Assembly (NCBI GenBank): GCA_030748455.1
Contig: JASMLY010000085.1
Span: 1 to 51,842, forward strand
DNA length: 51,842 nt
Reading direction: 5' to 3'
Source: Phycisphaerales bacterium
Lineage (GTDB): Bacteria > Planctomycetota > Phycisphaerae > Phycisphaerales > SM1A02
A program made the position numbers and the translations under genes. The notes under the pieces were generated by a model that saw nothing but the letters and a program-made list of their open reading frames with translations, had not been told where the DNA came from and did not search any database. Of this stretch, positions 35,736 to 43,825 are shown piece by piece (position 1 is the first letter of the stretch; every line of letters begins with the position of its first letter).

Positions 35736-37790
35736 TTACTCTTCATCCTCAGGGTTAAAGGCTTTCACAACTTCAGCTTGAATATTTGATGGGGTTTGCT
35801 CGTCGTGCGAGTATTCCATTTCATACGAGCCTGTACCACCAGTGATTGATTTCAGCTGGTTCGTGTAACTCATAACTTCGGAGAGCGGTGCTTCTGCTTC
35901 AAGAAGTGATTGATTGCCGGGCAACATGTCTGTCCCTAAAATGCGGCCTCGTTTTCCTGATATATCTGAAGAAACATCTCCGATGAGATCGCTTGGGATC
36001 GTAATATGCAGTTTTACAAATGGTTCAAGTAGGACGGGCTTCGCTTTCTTCACTGCATCAATGAATGCGCGCCTTCCTGCGGTGACAAAAGCGATTTCTT
36101 TGGAATCTACGGCATGATGTTTGCCGTCGTACACTGAGACTTTGATGTTGTACATTGGATACCCAGCAATCGCACCTTCACCCATCACTCGGCGGACGCC
36201 CTTTTCGATCGCGGGTAGGAACTGCTTGGGTACAGAACCACCAAACGTATCGTCAACAAACACAAAACCATCTAATGTTGCCTCTGCTTCTTCACCGACT
36301 GAAGGTTCAATACGTAAATAGACTTCACCAAATTGACCAGATCCACCAGATTGCTTCTTATGGCGGTGATGCCCTTCAGCATTTGCGGTGATTGTCTCTT
36401 TGTATGCAACTTTTGGCGTACGTGTATCAACGTCCACACCATATCGATCTTTCAGCATTCGTAGTTTAACTCGAAGGTGAATATCACCAAGTCCGCGTAG
36501 TACAAGGTCACCAGTGGCAGCGACACGATCACGTTCAAGTGTCGGATCTTCTGCGAGGAGTTTTGCAAGTGCTTCCCCAAGTTTTACCTCGGCGTTTCGA
36601 TTCGCAGCGTCGATCGCTAACCCAAACATTGGCTTTGGCATGGGCAAAGGTTTGATTCTCATTTGATCGCTAATTGAAGCATCGTGCATCACGTCCCCGT
36701 AGGAGAGTTCGTCGATCTTTGCTACCGCGCCGATATCACCTGCAATCACGTCTTTGATCTCTACGTGGTCTTTCCCCTGCAACTTAAAGACGTGATTCAA
36801 CCGAAGACCTTTACGGCTTGAATTTGTTCGAGGTTGTACGCTCGAGTTAATTGTGCCTTGATGAACTCTAAAGACACTGAGCTTGCCGACATAGGGATCG
36901 GACGAGACTTTGAAGACATGCGCAACTGGATGATCCGCATCACCCGTTGCGTGCCACTCTTCTTGTTCGTCGCCTTCATGGATGATGAACGTGCGTGGAT
37001 TGCCTTCGTTTGGATTTGGGCATAATTCTGAGATAAAATCCATAAACTCACTCACGCCTACATCTTCTCGAGCAGACATGAACATCACAGGAACTAAGTG
37101 ACCAGATCGCAGCGCTGCTTCGAAGGGACCATGAAGTTGTTCAGGGCTGACTTCGCCCTGTTCCAAATACGTTTCCATTAACGCTTCATCCACTTCTACA
37201 ACTTGATCCACGATACCAGTGTGGTACGAACCAACGTTTCCAAAATCGCTTTCGCCCTCAGCATTGTTGAAACAATCGATCACTGCTTTACCACCATCAG
37301 CGGGCAAATTCACTGGTCTGCAAACATCCCCAAATGTATCTTGGATGTTGGCAAGGAGTGCTTCACTATCATCGCCATGGTCGATCTTGTTAATCACGAT
37401 GACTTGCGGGAGCGTTCGATCTCGACCTACTGCCATTAGTTTTCGAACAGCAGTATCAATACCACTAGAGGCATCTATCATGATGACCTGTGTTTCGATC
37501 GCTGGTAGAGCCGAGACTACTTTTCCAAAAAAACCTGGGCTTCCTGGAGTGTCGATCAAGTTGATATGTGCGCCCTTGTGGTCGAAATGGATGACGGCAC
37601 TATCGATACTATGCCCAAACTCCTTCTCGAGGTCATCAAAATCTGAAACGGTACTTCCATCTTCTACTCGACCTGCTCTTCCAATGGTGTTGGAAGCTTG
37701 AAGCATTGCTTCTGAAAGGGTTGTTTTGCCTGAGCCTGGCGAACCTGTTAGAACAAGGTTGCGAATGTCAGTTGTTGTGTAGTTGGCCAT
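35736..37790 (-). CDS. EF-G-like translational GTPase (FusA2 type)
   Basis: A 684-residue paralogue of elongation factor G. The G domain has G1 GSPGSGKTT, G3 DTPG and G4 NKID, followed by domains II-V (LFRVHQGTINSSVQP-like stretch, RGLGDIHLRV, HHRHKKQSGGSGQFGEV, RGRILGTDMLPGNQ, TGGTGSYEMEYSHDEQ). The G3 region reads DTPGSPGF where EF-G has DTPGHVDF, so the catalytic His is Ser; switch I reads FGHSI rather than RGITI. The ATG at 37790 has GGAG 10 nt upstream. There is no ribosomal protein operon nearby, so this is unlikely to be the main EF-G. Confidence 0.9.
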   Translation of the reverse strand: MANYTTTDIRNLVLTGSPGSGKTTLSEAMLQASNTIGRAGRVEDGSTVSDFDDLEKEFGHSIDSAVIHFDHKGAHINLIDTPGSPGFFGKVVSALPAIETQVIMIDASSGIDTAVRKLMAVGRDRTLPQVIVINKIDHGDDSEALLANIQDTFGDVCRPVNLPADGGKAVIDCFNNAEGESDFGNVGSYHTGIVDQVVEVDEALMETYLEQGEVSPEQLHGPFEAALRSGHLVPVMFMSAREDVGVSEFMDFISELCPNPNEGNPRTFIIHEGDEQEEWHATGDADHPVAHVFKVSSDPYVGKLSVFRVHQGTINSSVQPRTNSSRKGLRLNHVFKLQGKDHVEIKDVIAGDIGAVAKIDELSYGDVMHDASISDQMRIKPLPMPKPMFGLAIDAANRNAEVKLGEALAKLLAEDPTLERDRVAATGDLVLRGLGDIHLRVKLRMLKDRYGVDVDTRTPKVAYKETITANAEGHHRHKKQSGGSGQFGEVYLRIEPSVGEEAEATLDGFVFVDDTFGGSVPKQFLPAIEKGVRRVMGEGAIAGYPMYNIKVSVYDGKHHAVDSKEIAFVTAGRRAFIDAVKKAKPVLLEPFVKLHITIPSDLIGDVSSDISGKRGRILGTDMLPGNQSLLEAEAPLSEVMSYTNQLKSITGGTGSYEMEYSHDEQTPSNIQAEVVKAFNPEDEE

Positions 37791-37912
37791 AATTCTACTT
37801 CTCCTTCGATGAAAGATTGCCGATTGCACACCATCGTACAACGGTGGCAAGAACCGCGATGATAGCATCTAAAACGCCTCTTTGCTCGACTTGGGAGACT
37901 CCCAAATCCAAT

Positions 37913-38407
37913 TTAGAGTGAGATTTGCCGCAACCCCTCATAGACCGCGGTACAAACTGCCGTTGCAAGGTTCAAACTTCGAGCTTGGGGTTCCATAGGT
38001 AGGGTCAATCGAGCGTGGTCTCCTTGGGTCTCTCGCACCCATTGATGGACTTCCTCGGGAACACCATGTTGTTCAGAGCCAAAGAGGAAATAATCCCCTT
38101 TTCTGTACGCACCCTTCCAATACGATTGCGCTGATTTTGTCGTAAACAACCAAAGCCTAGGGGGACGTTCATTTTCTAGAAACGCGTTCCAATGCTCATG
38201 CTCTTTCAAATCGACATCTCGCCAATAGTCCATTCCAGATCGCCGCACTGCTTTGAGTGAAAGATCAAAAGCAAGTGGATGGATCAGATGCAATCGGCAC
38301 CTCGTCGCCATCGCTGTTCGACCAATGTTCCCAGTATTGTTTGGGATTTGTGGATTGAAGAGAACAATATGAAAGTGTGGTTCTTGAGGCAACTTACCCA
38401 TGCCCAT
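37913..38407 (-). CDS. trmL: tRNA (cytidine/uridine-34-2'-O)-methyltransferase
   Basis: SpoU-family methyltransferase that modifies the wobble ribose of tRNA-Leu in known members. About 164 residues; the SAM-binding trefoil-knot motifs are [34 protein letters not shown] and [22 protein letters not shown]. The start lies inside the end of glyA (ATG 38407 or 38401; overlap 14 or 8 bp), so the two are translationally coupled. Confidence 0.92.
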   Translation of the reverse strand: MGMGKLPQEPHFHIVLFNPQIPNNTGNIGRTAMATRCRLHLIHPLAFDLSLKAVRRSGMDYWRDVDLKEHEHWNAFLENERPPRLWLFTTKSAQSYWKGAYRKGDYFLFGSEQHGVPEEVHQWVRETQGDHARLTLPMEPQARSLNLATAVCTAVYEGLRQISL

Positions 38408-39695
38408 ACAGAGGGTATCTCGAACAAATTGTTTGAACGTCACCCTTCACTTCTTCACAAATCGCAGCGTCTCCACTTGACGCGAGCACGCGATCGATCA
38501 ATGCAGCGACTGTTCTCATGTCATCCTCTGTGAGACCTCGTGTCGTCAATGCAGCTGTTCCTAATCGGAGCCCACTTGTGACCATGGGTTTCCTTGGATC
38601 ATTTGGAATTCCATTTTTATTCACAACAATACCCGCAGTTCCAAGCCAATCTTCTGCATCCGCTCCTGTTAATTCTGCATCTCGTGGCCGAAGGTCTACA
38701 AGCATGAGATGATTGTCGGTACCTCCACTGCATAATCTGTAGCCATGTTCGACGAGTGATTCAGCAAGGGCATGTGCGTTTGCGATGACCTGTTTCGCAT
38801 ACGAAGTGAAAGAAGGTTGCAACGCTTCGCCAAAAGCAACAGCTTTCGCTGCGATCATGTGCATCAGTGGACCACCTTGCGAACCAGGAAAAACTTTACG
38901 GTCAACAAGTTTGGCAATTTCTTCATCATTGCTCAGAATAATGCCACCACGAGGACCTCGTAGAGTTTTATGTGTCGTAGACGTGACAACATGCGCGTGT
39001 GGGAACGGTGAAGGATGTTGGCCACCAGCGACTAGCCCTGCGATGTGCGCGATATCTGCCATCAGGTATGCGCCAACGCTGTCTGCTATTGCACGGAATT
39101 TCGCAAAGTCAATTGTTCTCGAGTACGCACTGTACCCACAAATGATCATTTTTGGTTTCGTTTCTTTTGCACGCTCAGCTATATGATCGTAATCGAGTAA
39201 CTCGGTTTCAGGGTCAAGTTCGTAACTTTCAATGTTGTAAAACGTTCCTGAAAAGTTTGGTTTCAGCCCGTGACTCAAATGCCCTCCCGAACTAATTGGC
39301 AGAGACAAAATTGTATCGTTTGGGCTACACAAAGCCATGAACGCAGCGACATTTGCATTTGCTCCACTATGTGGTTGTACGTTTGCAAAGTTGCAGTGAA
39401 AGAGTTCCTTCGCACGATCTCGAGCTAGATTTTCTATCGCATCGTGGTGCGCACATCCACCGTAATATCGTTTACTTGGATACCCCTCCGCGTACTTATT
39501 TGTAAGCCATGACCCCATCGTGTGCATCACTGCGGGTGAGACATGGTTTTCTGAGGCGATCAGTTCAAGGGTATGTTGCTGCCTCTTTGCTTCTGCAGAC
39601 ATTTCTGTGGCTACTTGTGGGTCTGACTTTTCAAGAGCCGCGAGCAACTGTAGGGATAGGGCATCTAGGACTGGAGTTTCTGTTGTGTGCGTCAT
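38394..39695 (-). CDS. glyA: Serine hydroxymethyltransferase
   Basis: Interconverts serine and glycine with tetrahydrofolate, the main one-carbon source. The 433-residue protein shows [43 protein letters not shown] and the PLP-binding Lys in [13 protein letters not shown]; the C-terminus has [18 protein letters not shown]. Length fits. A TAGAAT hexamer lies exactly 7 nt before the ATG, overlapping the -10 of the divergent gene. trmL follows. Confidence 0.96.
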   Translation of the reverse strand: MTHTTETPVLDALSLQLLAALEKSDPQVATEMSAEAKRQQHTLELIASENHVSPAVMHTMGSWLTNKYAEGYPSKRYYGGCAHHDAIENLARDRAKELFHCNFANVQPHSGANANVAAFMALCSPNDTILSLPISSGGHLSHGLKPNFSGTFYNIESYELDPETELLDYDHIAERAKETKPKMIICGYSAYSRTIDFAKFRAIADSVGAYLMADIAHIAGLVAGGQHPSPFPHAHVVTSTTHKTLRGPRGGIILSNDEEIAKLVDRKVFPGSQGGPLMHMIAAKAVAFGEALQPSFTSYAKQVIANAHALAESLVEHGYRLCSGGTDNHLMLVDLRPRDAELTGADAEDWLGTAGIVVNKNGIPNDPRKPMVTSGLRLGTAALTTRGLTEDDMRTVAALIDRVLASSGDAAICEEVKGDVQTICSRYPLYGHG

Positions 39696-39701
39696 AGACA
39701 G

Positions 39702-39708
39702 TATTCTA
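39702..39708. promoter_or_regulatory. Symmetrical bidirectional -10 core between glyA and EEP gene
   Basis: The 19-bp gap between the two ATGs is centred on TATTCTA. The plus strand reads TATTCT (39702-39707), then 7 nt, ATG 39715. The minus strand reads TAGAAT (39708-39703), then 7 nt, ATG 39695. There is no space for a Shine-Dalgarno site on either side. Confidence 0.55.
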
Positions 39709-39714
39709 CACAGT

Positions 39715-40866
39715 ATGCCGTTGCTTCCACTCCTACTTTTAGCACTTTCACCTATCCAAATTGATGGCTCCTTCCAAGATTGGCCTGAGGGTGTACATGT
39801 TCAAGAAGATGCACAGTTCCTCTATGCCCTGATCGAAACGCAAAGCGAAGTGTGCCTTCAACAATTGCCCTCTGAACTAGTGGTTGAACTTGGGGACTAC
39901 AACATTTATTTCTCCCCTAAAAAAACTGGGTATGGTGTAGCGTGCAAGAAAGGCGCCGATTGGATATCGCCATATGAAGCAGGCGTTGTTTTTGCCCCGA
40001 CAACTGCCTCTGTACGTTTCGAAATCCGCGTGAAGAACAAGACGAGTTCACCAAAGAAGTGTGCCATTGATCTTCAAAAAACTGGAGATTTTAGAGCCTT
40101 GAGTTGGAACGTCCAATTTGGGAATCTCTTCGATGAAGCAACGAGAAGTTCTCGAATTCTCAAAGCGATCAACCCTGATGTCCTTCTCCTTCAAGAACTC
40201 GATGGTGATGATCACCCAGAAAAAGTTAAGAAATTCCTTCAAGAAACGCTCGGGGGCAACTGGACTGTGCACATGACAGCAGAGCACGGAACGCACCGCC
40301 ACGAACAATTGCGGAGTGCAATCGCGACAAATCATACTGTGCTGAGGTCTTCCCCTATCGATCCAGAAACTGGGAAACACTGTAAAGCACTCATTTCTGC
40401 AATTGCGATCCAGAAGAAACCAATCAACTTCATTTCATTACATTTACGGTGTTGTGGCGGACCAGATAGCGAGGCAGAACTGCAGCGAATCGAAGAAGCA
40501 GAGGCCATCCACAGAGCGGTCGCTTCAAGGCAATCGCCGAGATTTTTGATTGCAGGAGATTGGAATCTCGTTGGAACGAAGAAACCACTTGAACTTGTTC
40601 AAGCAAATGTGCTCGCAACCGTAGATGCGTACCAACCAGACGGTTTGCTCAATGCTACTTGGTCAGACACGAGCAGTTCCTTTACTCCCGGCAGACTAGA
40701 TTGGATGTTGTATTCACCAAACACCTTAGAAGTTACACATTGCGTAGTACTCGATACAGCAGACCTCGATGCAGACTCGCTCCTCAACTATGACCTCCTT
40801 CAAGAAGATACGGCAGAACTCTCTGATCACCTCCCTTTGATCGCTGACTTTAAGATTATTCGATGA
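39715..40866 (+). CDS. Secreted endonuclease/exonuclease/phosphatase-family protein
   Basis: A 383-residue exported hydrolase. A short signal peptide ([15 protein letters not shown]) is followed by an about 105-residue beta domain ([20 protein letters not shown], a typical entry of carbohydrate-binding-like domains) and an EEP domain from about 122: [20 protein letters not shown] (metal Glu), [20 protein letters not shown] (Asp, Asn), RLDWMLYSP and [11 protein letters not shown] (catalytic Asp-His). Possible roles are nuclease or phosphodiesterase. A longer frame to 39520 is antisense to glyA and rejected. It overlaps ogt by 4 bp. Confidence 0.88.
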   Translation: MPLLPLLLLALSPIQIDGSFQDWPEGVHVQEDAQFLYALIETQSEVCLQQLPSELVVELGDYNIYFSPKKTGYGVACKKGADWISPYEAGVVFAPTTASVRFEIRVKNKTSSPKKCAIDLQKTGDFRALSWNVQFGNLFDEATRSSRILKAINPDVLLLQELDGDDHPEKVKKFLQETLGGNWTVHMTAEHGTHRHEQLRSAIATNHTVLRSSPIDPETGKHCKALISAIAIQKKPINFISLHLRCCGGPDSEAELQRIEEAEAIHRAVASRQSPRFLIAGDWNLVGTKKPLELVQANVLATVDAYQPDGLLNATWSDTSSSFTPGRLDWMLYSPNTLEVTHCVVLDTADLDADSLLNYDLLQEDTAELSDHLPLIADFKIIR

Positions 40867-41327
40867 TTTTGCATACTGAAATTGGGCCTCTTTCTATCGG
40901 GTACATCCATGGTTCTTTTGTCTGTGATTTTGGCACTGTAGTTGTTGAACGAGATCCATCTAAAAAAGTTGTACAACAATTAGAAAAGTACTTCGATGGC
41001 GAAATCATCCACGAATTTGATGCACCTCTACCACAAGGGACTCCATTTACACATCGATGTTGGGAAGCATGCAGGCAAATCCCCTACGGTTCTACATGCA
41101 CGTACAAAGAACTTGCTACTGCGGCGGGATCTCCTCAAGCAGCAAGAGCTGCTGGGCAAGCAATGAGAAACAATCCAACTTCCATACTCACGCCATGCCA
41201 TAGAGTGGTTGCTTCCACAGGGAAACTCCATGGCTTTGCTGGACAAACGAATCCACAAAGCAAAGAACTACGAAGAAAAGCCTATTTGTTACATCTCGAA
41301 CAGACGGCGATCTTACGAGTATCATAA
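40863..41327 (+). CDS. ogt: Methylated-DNA-protein-cysteine methyltransferase
   Basis: Suicide repair protein that removes alkyl groups from O6 of guanine. The 154-residue protein has the helix-turn-helix YGSTCTYKELATAAGSPQAARAAGQAMRNNP and the acceptor Cys112 in TPCHRVV, followed by GKLHGFAGQTN. The ATG overlaps the stop of the EEP gene (ATGA). Confidence 0.94.
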   Translation: MILHTEIGPLSIGYIHGSFVCDFGTVVVERDPSKKVVQQLEKYFDGEIIHEFDAPLPQGTPFTHRCWEACRQIPYGSTCTYKELATAAGSPQAARAAGQAMRNNPTSILTPCHRVVASTGKLHGFAGQTNPQSKELRRKAYLLHLEQTAILRVS

Positions 41328-41331
41328 TGGT

Positions 41332-42669
41332 ATGAAACTCGCAATCGTTGGCACAGGTTATGTTGGGCTCGTGACAGGCACATGCTTTGCAAATGCTGGA
41401 AATAGCGTAACGTGCCTTGACATCGACCAAGAAAAACTCAAGAAGTTACGCAGAAGTGAATCGCCCTTTTTCGAGCCAGGGCTCTCTGAGTTAATGAATA
41501 GATCAATCGAAGCAGGACGGCTGTTTTTCACAGATTGCCCTGAAGAAGCATTTGCAGATGCTGATATTATTTTCATTTGTGTTGGCACACCAACGTCAGA
41601 ACAAGGCACCTGCGATCTAAGTGGCGTGATGTCAGTTGCTGATCAAATCGCAAACACGATGCAACATCGATCAGGAACACTCCCCCTCATCGTGGTTAAA
41701 TCAACCGTACCAGTTGGAACAACTGATCTCGTTGGTGAACGCATTGAATCGAAAAGCGGACGAGCGATCAGTGTGGCGAACAATCCAGAATTTCTGAGAG
41801 AAGGCTCTGCAATTGATGATTTCAGGAAGCCTGACCGGGTTGTTTGTGGTATTTCGGACTCATTTGGAAAAACAGTACTCACGGAATTGTACGCGCCTTT
41901 TGTTGAGCAAAGAAAAACGCTCTACTTTTTCGACATTCGCTCTTCTGAGATGGTGAAGTATGCAAGTAATGCGATGCTCGCTTGCAAGATTAGTTTTATG
42001 AATGAGATTGCTTCTCTCTGTGAACGCAACGGCGCAAACATAGAACACGTCCATGATGGCATGTGCAGTGATAGCCGCATAGGAACAGAGTTTTTCAATC
42101 CGGGAATCGGGTATGGCGGCTCATGTTTCCCTAAAGATACGCTCGCGGTTATCGAAATGGGTGAGAAAGCAAACGCCCCCTGCTTTGTAAACGAAGCAGT
42201 ACACAACATCAATCAACGTCAACGCCATTGGTTTGCGGATCGCATCGTGCAACATTTTGGTGGATCACTATCAGGTAAACGTATCGCTATGTGGGGCGTA
42301 GCCTTCAAACCGAGAACAGATGACATTCGTGATGCACCTTCGATCGATATCGCAAAAGCCATGCTAGAGGCAGGCGCATCTGTTACTGCGTATGACCCAG
42401 AGGCAGCGGATAATTTTTCAAGAGAGATACCCAGAGTTGAAATCTGTGGGGACTTATACGAAGCAGCCCAACAAGCTGATGCTGTTGTACTTTGCACCGA
42501 GTGGGCAGAGTTTTCATCCCCCGATTTTGTAAAGCTGAAATCTCTGCTCAAAACTCCTGTTCTGTTTGATGGACGAAACATGTATACCCGGAGCACGATG
42601 GAGAAACACAACTTTCACTATTACTCCGTTGGCAGGCCTACTATTACGCCGATAACAGAAAAAGTGTAA
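41332..42669 (+). CDS. ugd: UDP-glucose 6-dehydrogenase
   Basis: Oxidises UDP-glucose to UDP-glucuronate with two NAD, feeding surface polysaccharides. The 445-residue protein has the Rossmann entry MKLAIVGTGYVGLVTG, the STVPVGTT and NNPEFLREGSA motifs, the central-domain Lys in NAMLACKISFMNE, and catalytic Cys265 in GIGYGGSCFPKDT, then WGVAFKPRTDDIRDAPS. A frame to 41209 only repeats ogt coding; ATG 41332 starts 4 bp after ogt. It lies 88 bp before the WXG100 cassette, but a functional link is not shown. Confidence 0.95.
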   Translation: MKLAIVGTGYVGLVTGTCFANAGNSVTCLDIDQEKLKKLRRSESPFFEPGLSELMNRSIEAGRLFFTDCPEEAFADADIIFICVGTPTSEQGTCDLSGVMSVADQIANTMQHRSGTLPLIVVKSTVPVGTTDLVGERIESKSGRAISVANNPEFLREGSAIDDFRKPDRVVCGISDSFGKTVLTELYAPFVEQRKTLYFFDIRSSEMVKYASNAMLACKISFMNEIASLCERNGANIEHVHDGMCSDSRIGTEFFNPGIGYGGSCFPKDTLAVIEMGEKANAPCFVNEAVHNINQRQRHWFADRIVQHFGGSLSGKRIAMWGVAFKPRTDDIRDAPSIDIAKAMLEAGASVTAYDPEAADNFSREIPRVEICGDLYEAAQQADAVVLCTEWAEFSSPDFVKLKSLLKTPVLFDGRNMYTRSTMEKHNFHYYSVGRPTITPITEKV

Positions 42670-42757
42670 AAGTACCCACCTTTTTTACAGGATTTTGACG
42701 TATTTACGGTTCAACTCCACCCTTGGTGCTACCCTTAGAACGTAAAGGAAGATACAC
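42670..42757 (+). promoter_or_regulatory. Upstream region of the WXG100/FtsK cassette
   Basis: Eighty-eight bp between ugd and the first cassette gene. AAAGGAAG at 42746-42753 is a normal ribosome binding site 6 nt before the ATG. TACCCT preceded by TGC (about 42730-42735) is a possible extended -10. There is no terminator between ugd and the cassette, so read-through is possible. Confidence 0.4.
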
Positions 42758-43030
42758 ATGGCAAAAGCAATCGCAGATCCAGAAGAAATCAGACGTTTTG
42801 CGCATGATCTCAAACGATTCAATGACGATCTCACGCATCAAATTCAAGTGATGCGTAGCCGTATGGCATCACTTTCACAGAGCTGGAGAGATCAAGAACA
42901 ACGTAAATTTGAAGAAGAATTTGATCACACGATTAAGGCGATCGATCGGTTTGCGAAAGCAGGTACTGAGCAAATCCCCTTCTTGCTTCGTAAAGCTCAA
43001 CGTATAGAAGATTATCTCCAACAACGGTAA
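42758..43030 (+). CDS. WXG100-family (EsxA-like) protein
   Basis: A 90-residue, all-helical protein of the size and shape of type VII secretion substrates. It is two amphipathic helices around a central turn with Trp43 in SQSWRDQEQRKF; the family W-x-G reads W-R-D. There is no signal peptide, as for WXG100 proteins. The C-terminal YxxxD/E secretion motif is absent (the end is EDYLQQR), so whether it is exported or a structural partner is open. A good ribosome site and its place as first gene before a coiled-coil protein and an EssC-like ATPase support the call. Confidence 0.78.
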   Translation: MAKAIADPEEIRRFAHDLKRFNDDLTHQIQVMRSRMASLSQSWRDQEQRKFEEEFDHTIKAIDRFAKAGTEQIPFLLRKAQRIEDYLQQR

Positions 43031-43033
43031 CCC

Positions 43034-43660
43034 ATGCCTAATTCTGCAAATGTCAAATCCCTCGATGCACTGCAAGAGTTTCGGAGTGCGTTGATTGACT
43101 TCATTGACAAAGCAAAGCGTGCAACAACGACCGCTGAATCTGAAATTAGTCACATGCAAGGCTGGCTCTCAAACACACAACTCATGCATTGGAAATACGC
43201 GATACGAAAAAGAGAAGAGAAACTCGCTCAGGCGAAAAGCGAACTCTTTCGAGCGACTATTTCTCAACCTGATAATCCTCGCGGTCCAACCGACCAAGTT
43301 AGACTCGTGCGCAGGCGTAAGGAGGAAGTTGAACATGCAAAGAAAAAGTTACACAATACCCAAAGATGGGGACGCATTTTAGAACATGAAAACCACGAAT
43401 ATCGAGCCGCGATGACTCCTCTGACTGCGAGTCTTGAAGGCGAATTGCAAAAGGCAGTTGCAAAAATTGACAATGCAATCGTTGCCCTTGAATTGTATCT
43501 AGCAGATCAAGTTGTCGAAGCAGAGAAACTACCATCACCAACAGACACCGCCTCAATCGCAAGAAGAGGCGACGAACAAAAGGAAACTACCCATGAGCAT
43601 GGCGAGTGCCAAAGGTCAATTGACGAAAGCAACGAAGAAACTCCTCCACAAATGGGATGA
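43034..43660 (+). CDS. Coiled-coil protein of the FtsK/WXG100 cassette
   Basis: A 208-residue soluble, highly charged protein of unknown family. Residues about 10-165 are almost entirely helical and heptad-rich (SALIDFIDKAKRATTTAESEI, WKYAIRKREEKLAQAKSELFRA, RRRKEEVEHAKKKLHNTQRWGRILEHE), with a polar, disordered 40-residue tail. It starts 3 bp after the WXG100-like gene and overlaps the next by 68 bp, so all are co-transcribed. It may chaperone or partner the WXG-like proteins; that is inference from position. Confidence 0.78.
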   Translation: MPNSANVKSLDALQEFRSALIDFIDKAKRATTTAESEISHMQGWLSNTQLMHWKYAIRKREEKLAQAKSELFRATISQPDNPRGPTDQVRLVRRRKEEVEHAKKKLHNTQRWGRILEHENHEYRAAMTPLTASLEGELQKAVAKIDNAIVALELYLADQVVEAEKLPSPTDTASIARRGDEQKETTHEHGECQRSIDESNEETPPQMG

Positions 43661-43805
43661 TGCAGAAGCGAACTGGAATGATTCAGTGAGTAGCGCTATG
43701 GAGCATAAACACATCGAACCATTGAAGTCTTCTGTCAGAGCAGCAATTGTCGCGATGGATACAATGGGTGAAGTTCTTGCTAGAGCAGAGCAAGATTGCT
43801 CCTAA
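43593..43805 (+). CDS. Short WXG100-like helical protein
   Basis: About 70 residues with Trp in HKWDDAEANWNDSVSSAMEHKH, followed by one long amphipathic helix (SVRAAIVAMDTMGEVLARAEQD). This resembles the Trp turn plus second helix of WXG100 proteins with W-N-D at the motif. ATG 43593 (AGGA upstream) or ATG 43599 could start it; both lie inside the end of the coiled-coil gene in another frame. I recall similar short proteins next to FtsK-like genes in planctomycetes, but could not check. Confidence 0.7.
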   Translation: MSMASAKGQLTKATKKLLHKWDDAEANWNDSVSSAMEHKHIEPLKSSVRAAIVAMDTMGEVLARAEQDCS

Positions 43806-43825
43806 AGCTACACTATCACCACGAC

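Noticed and set aside
41332..42669. ugd as part of the secretion-like cassette
   Set aside because: An 88-bp gap with its own ribosome site and possible promoter separates them, and UDP-glucose dehydrogenase is a common housekeeping gene; a link is not supported.
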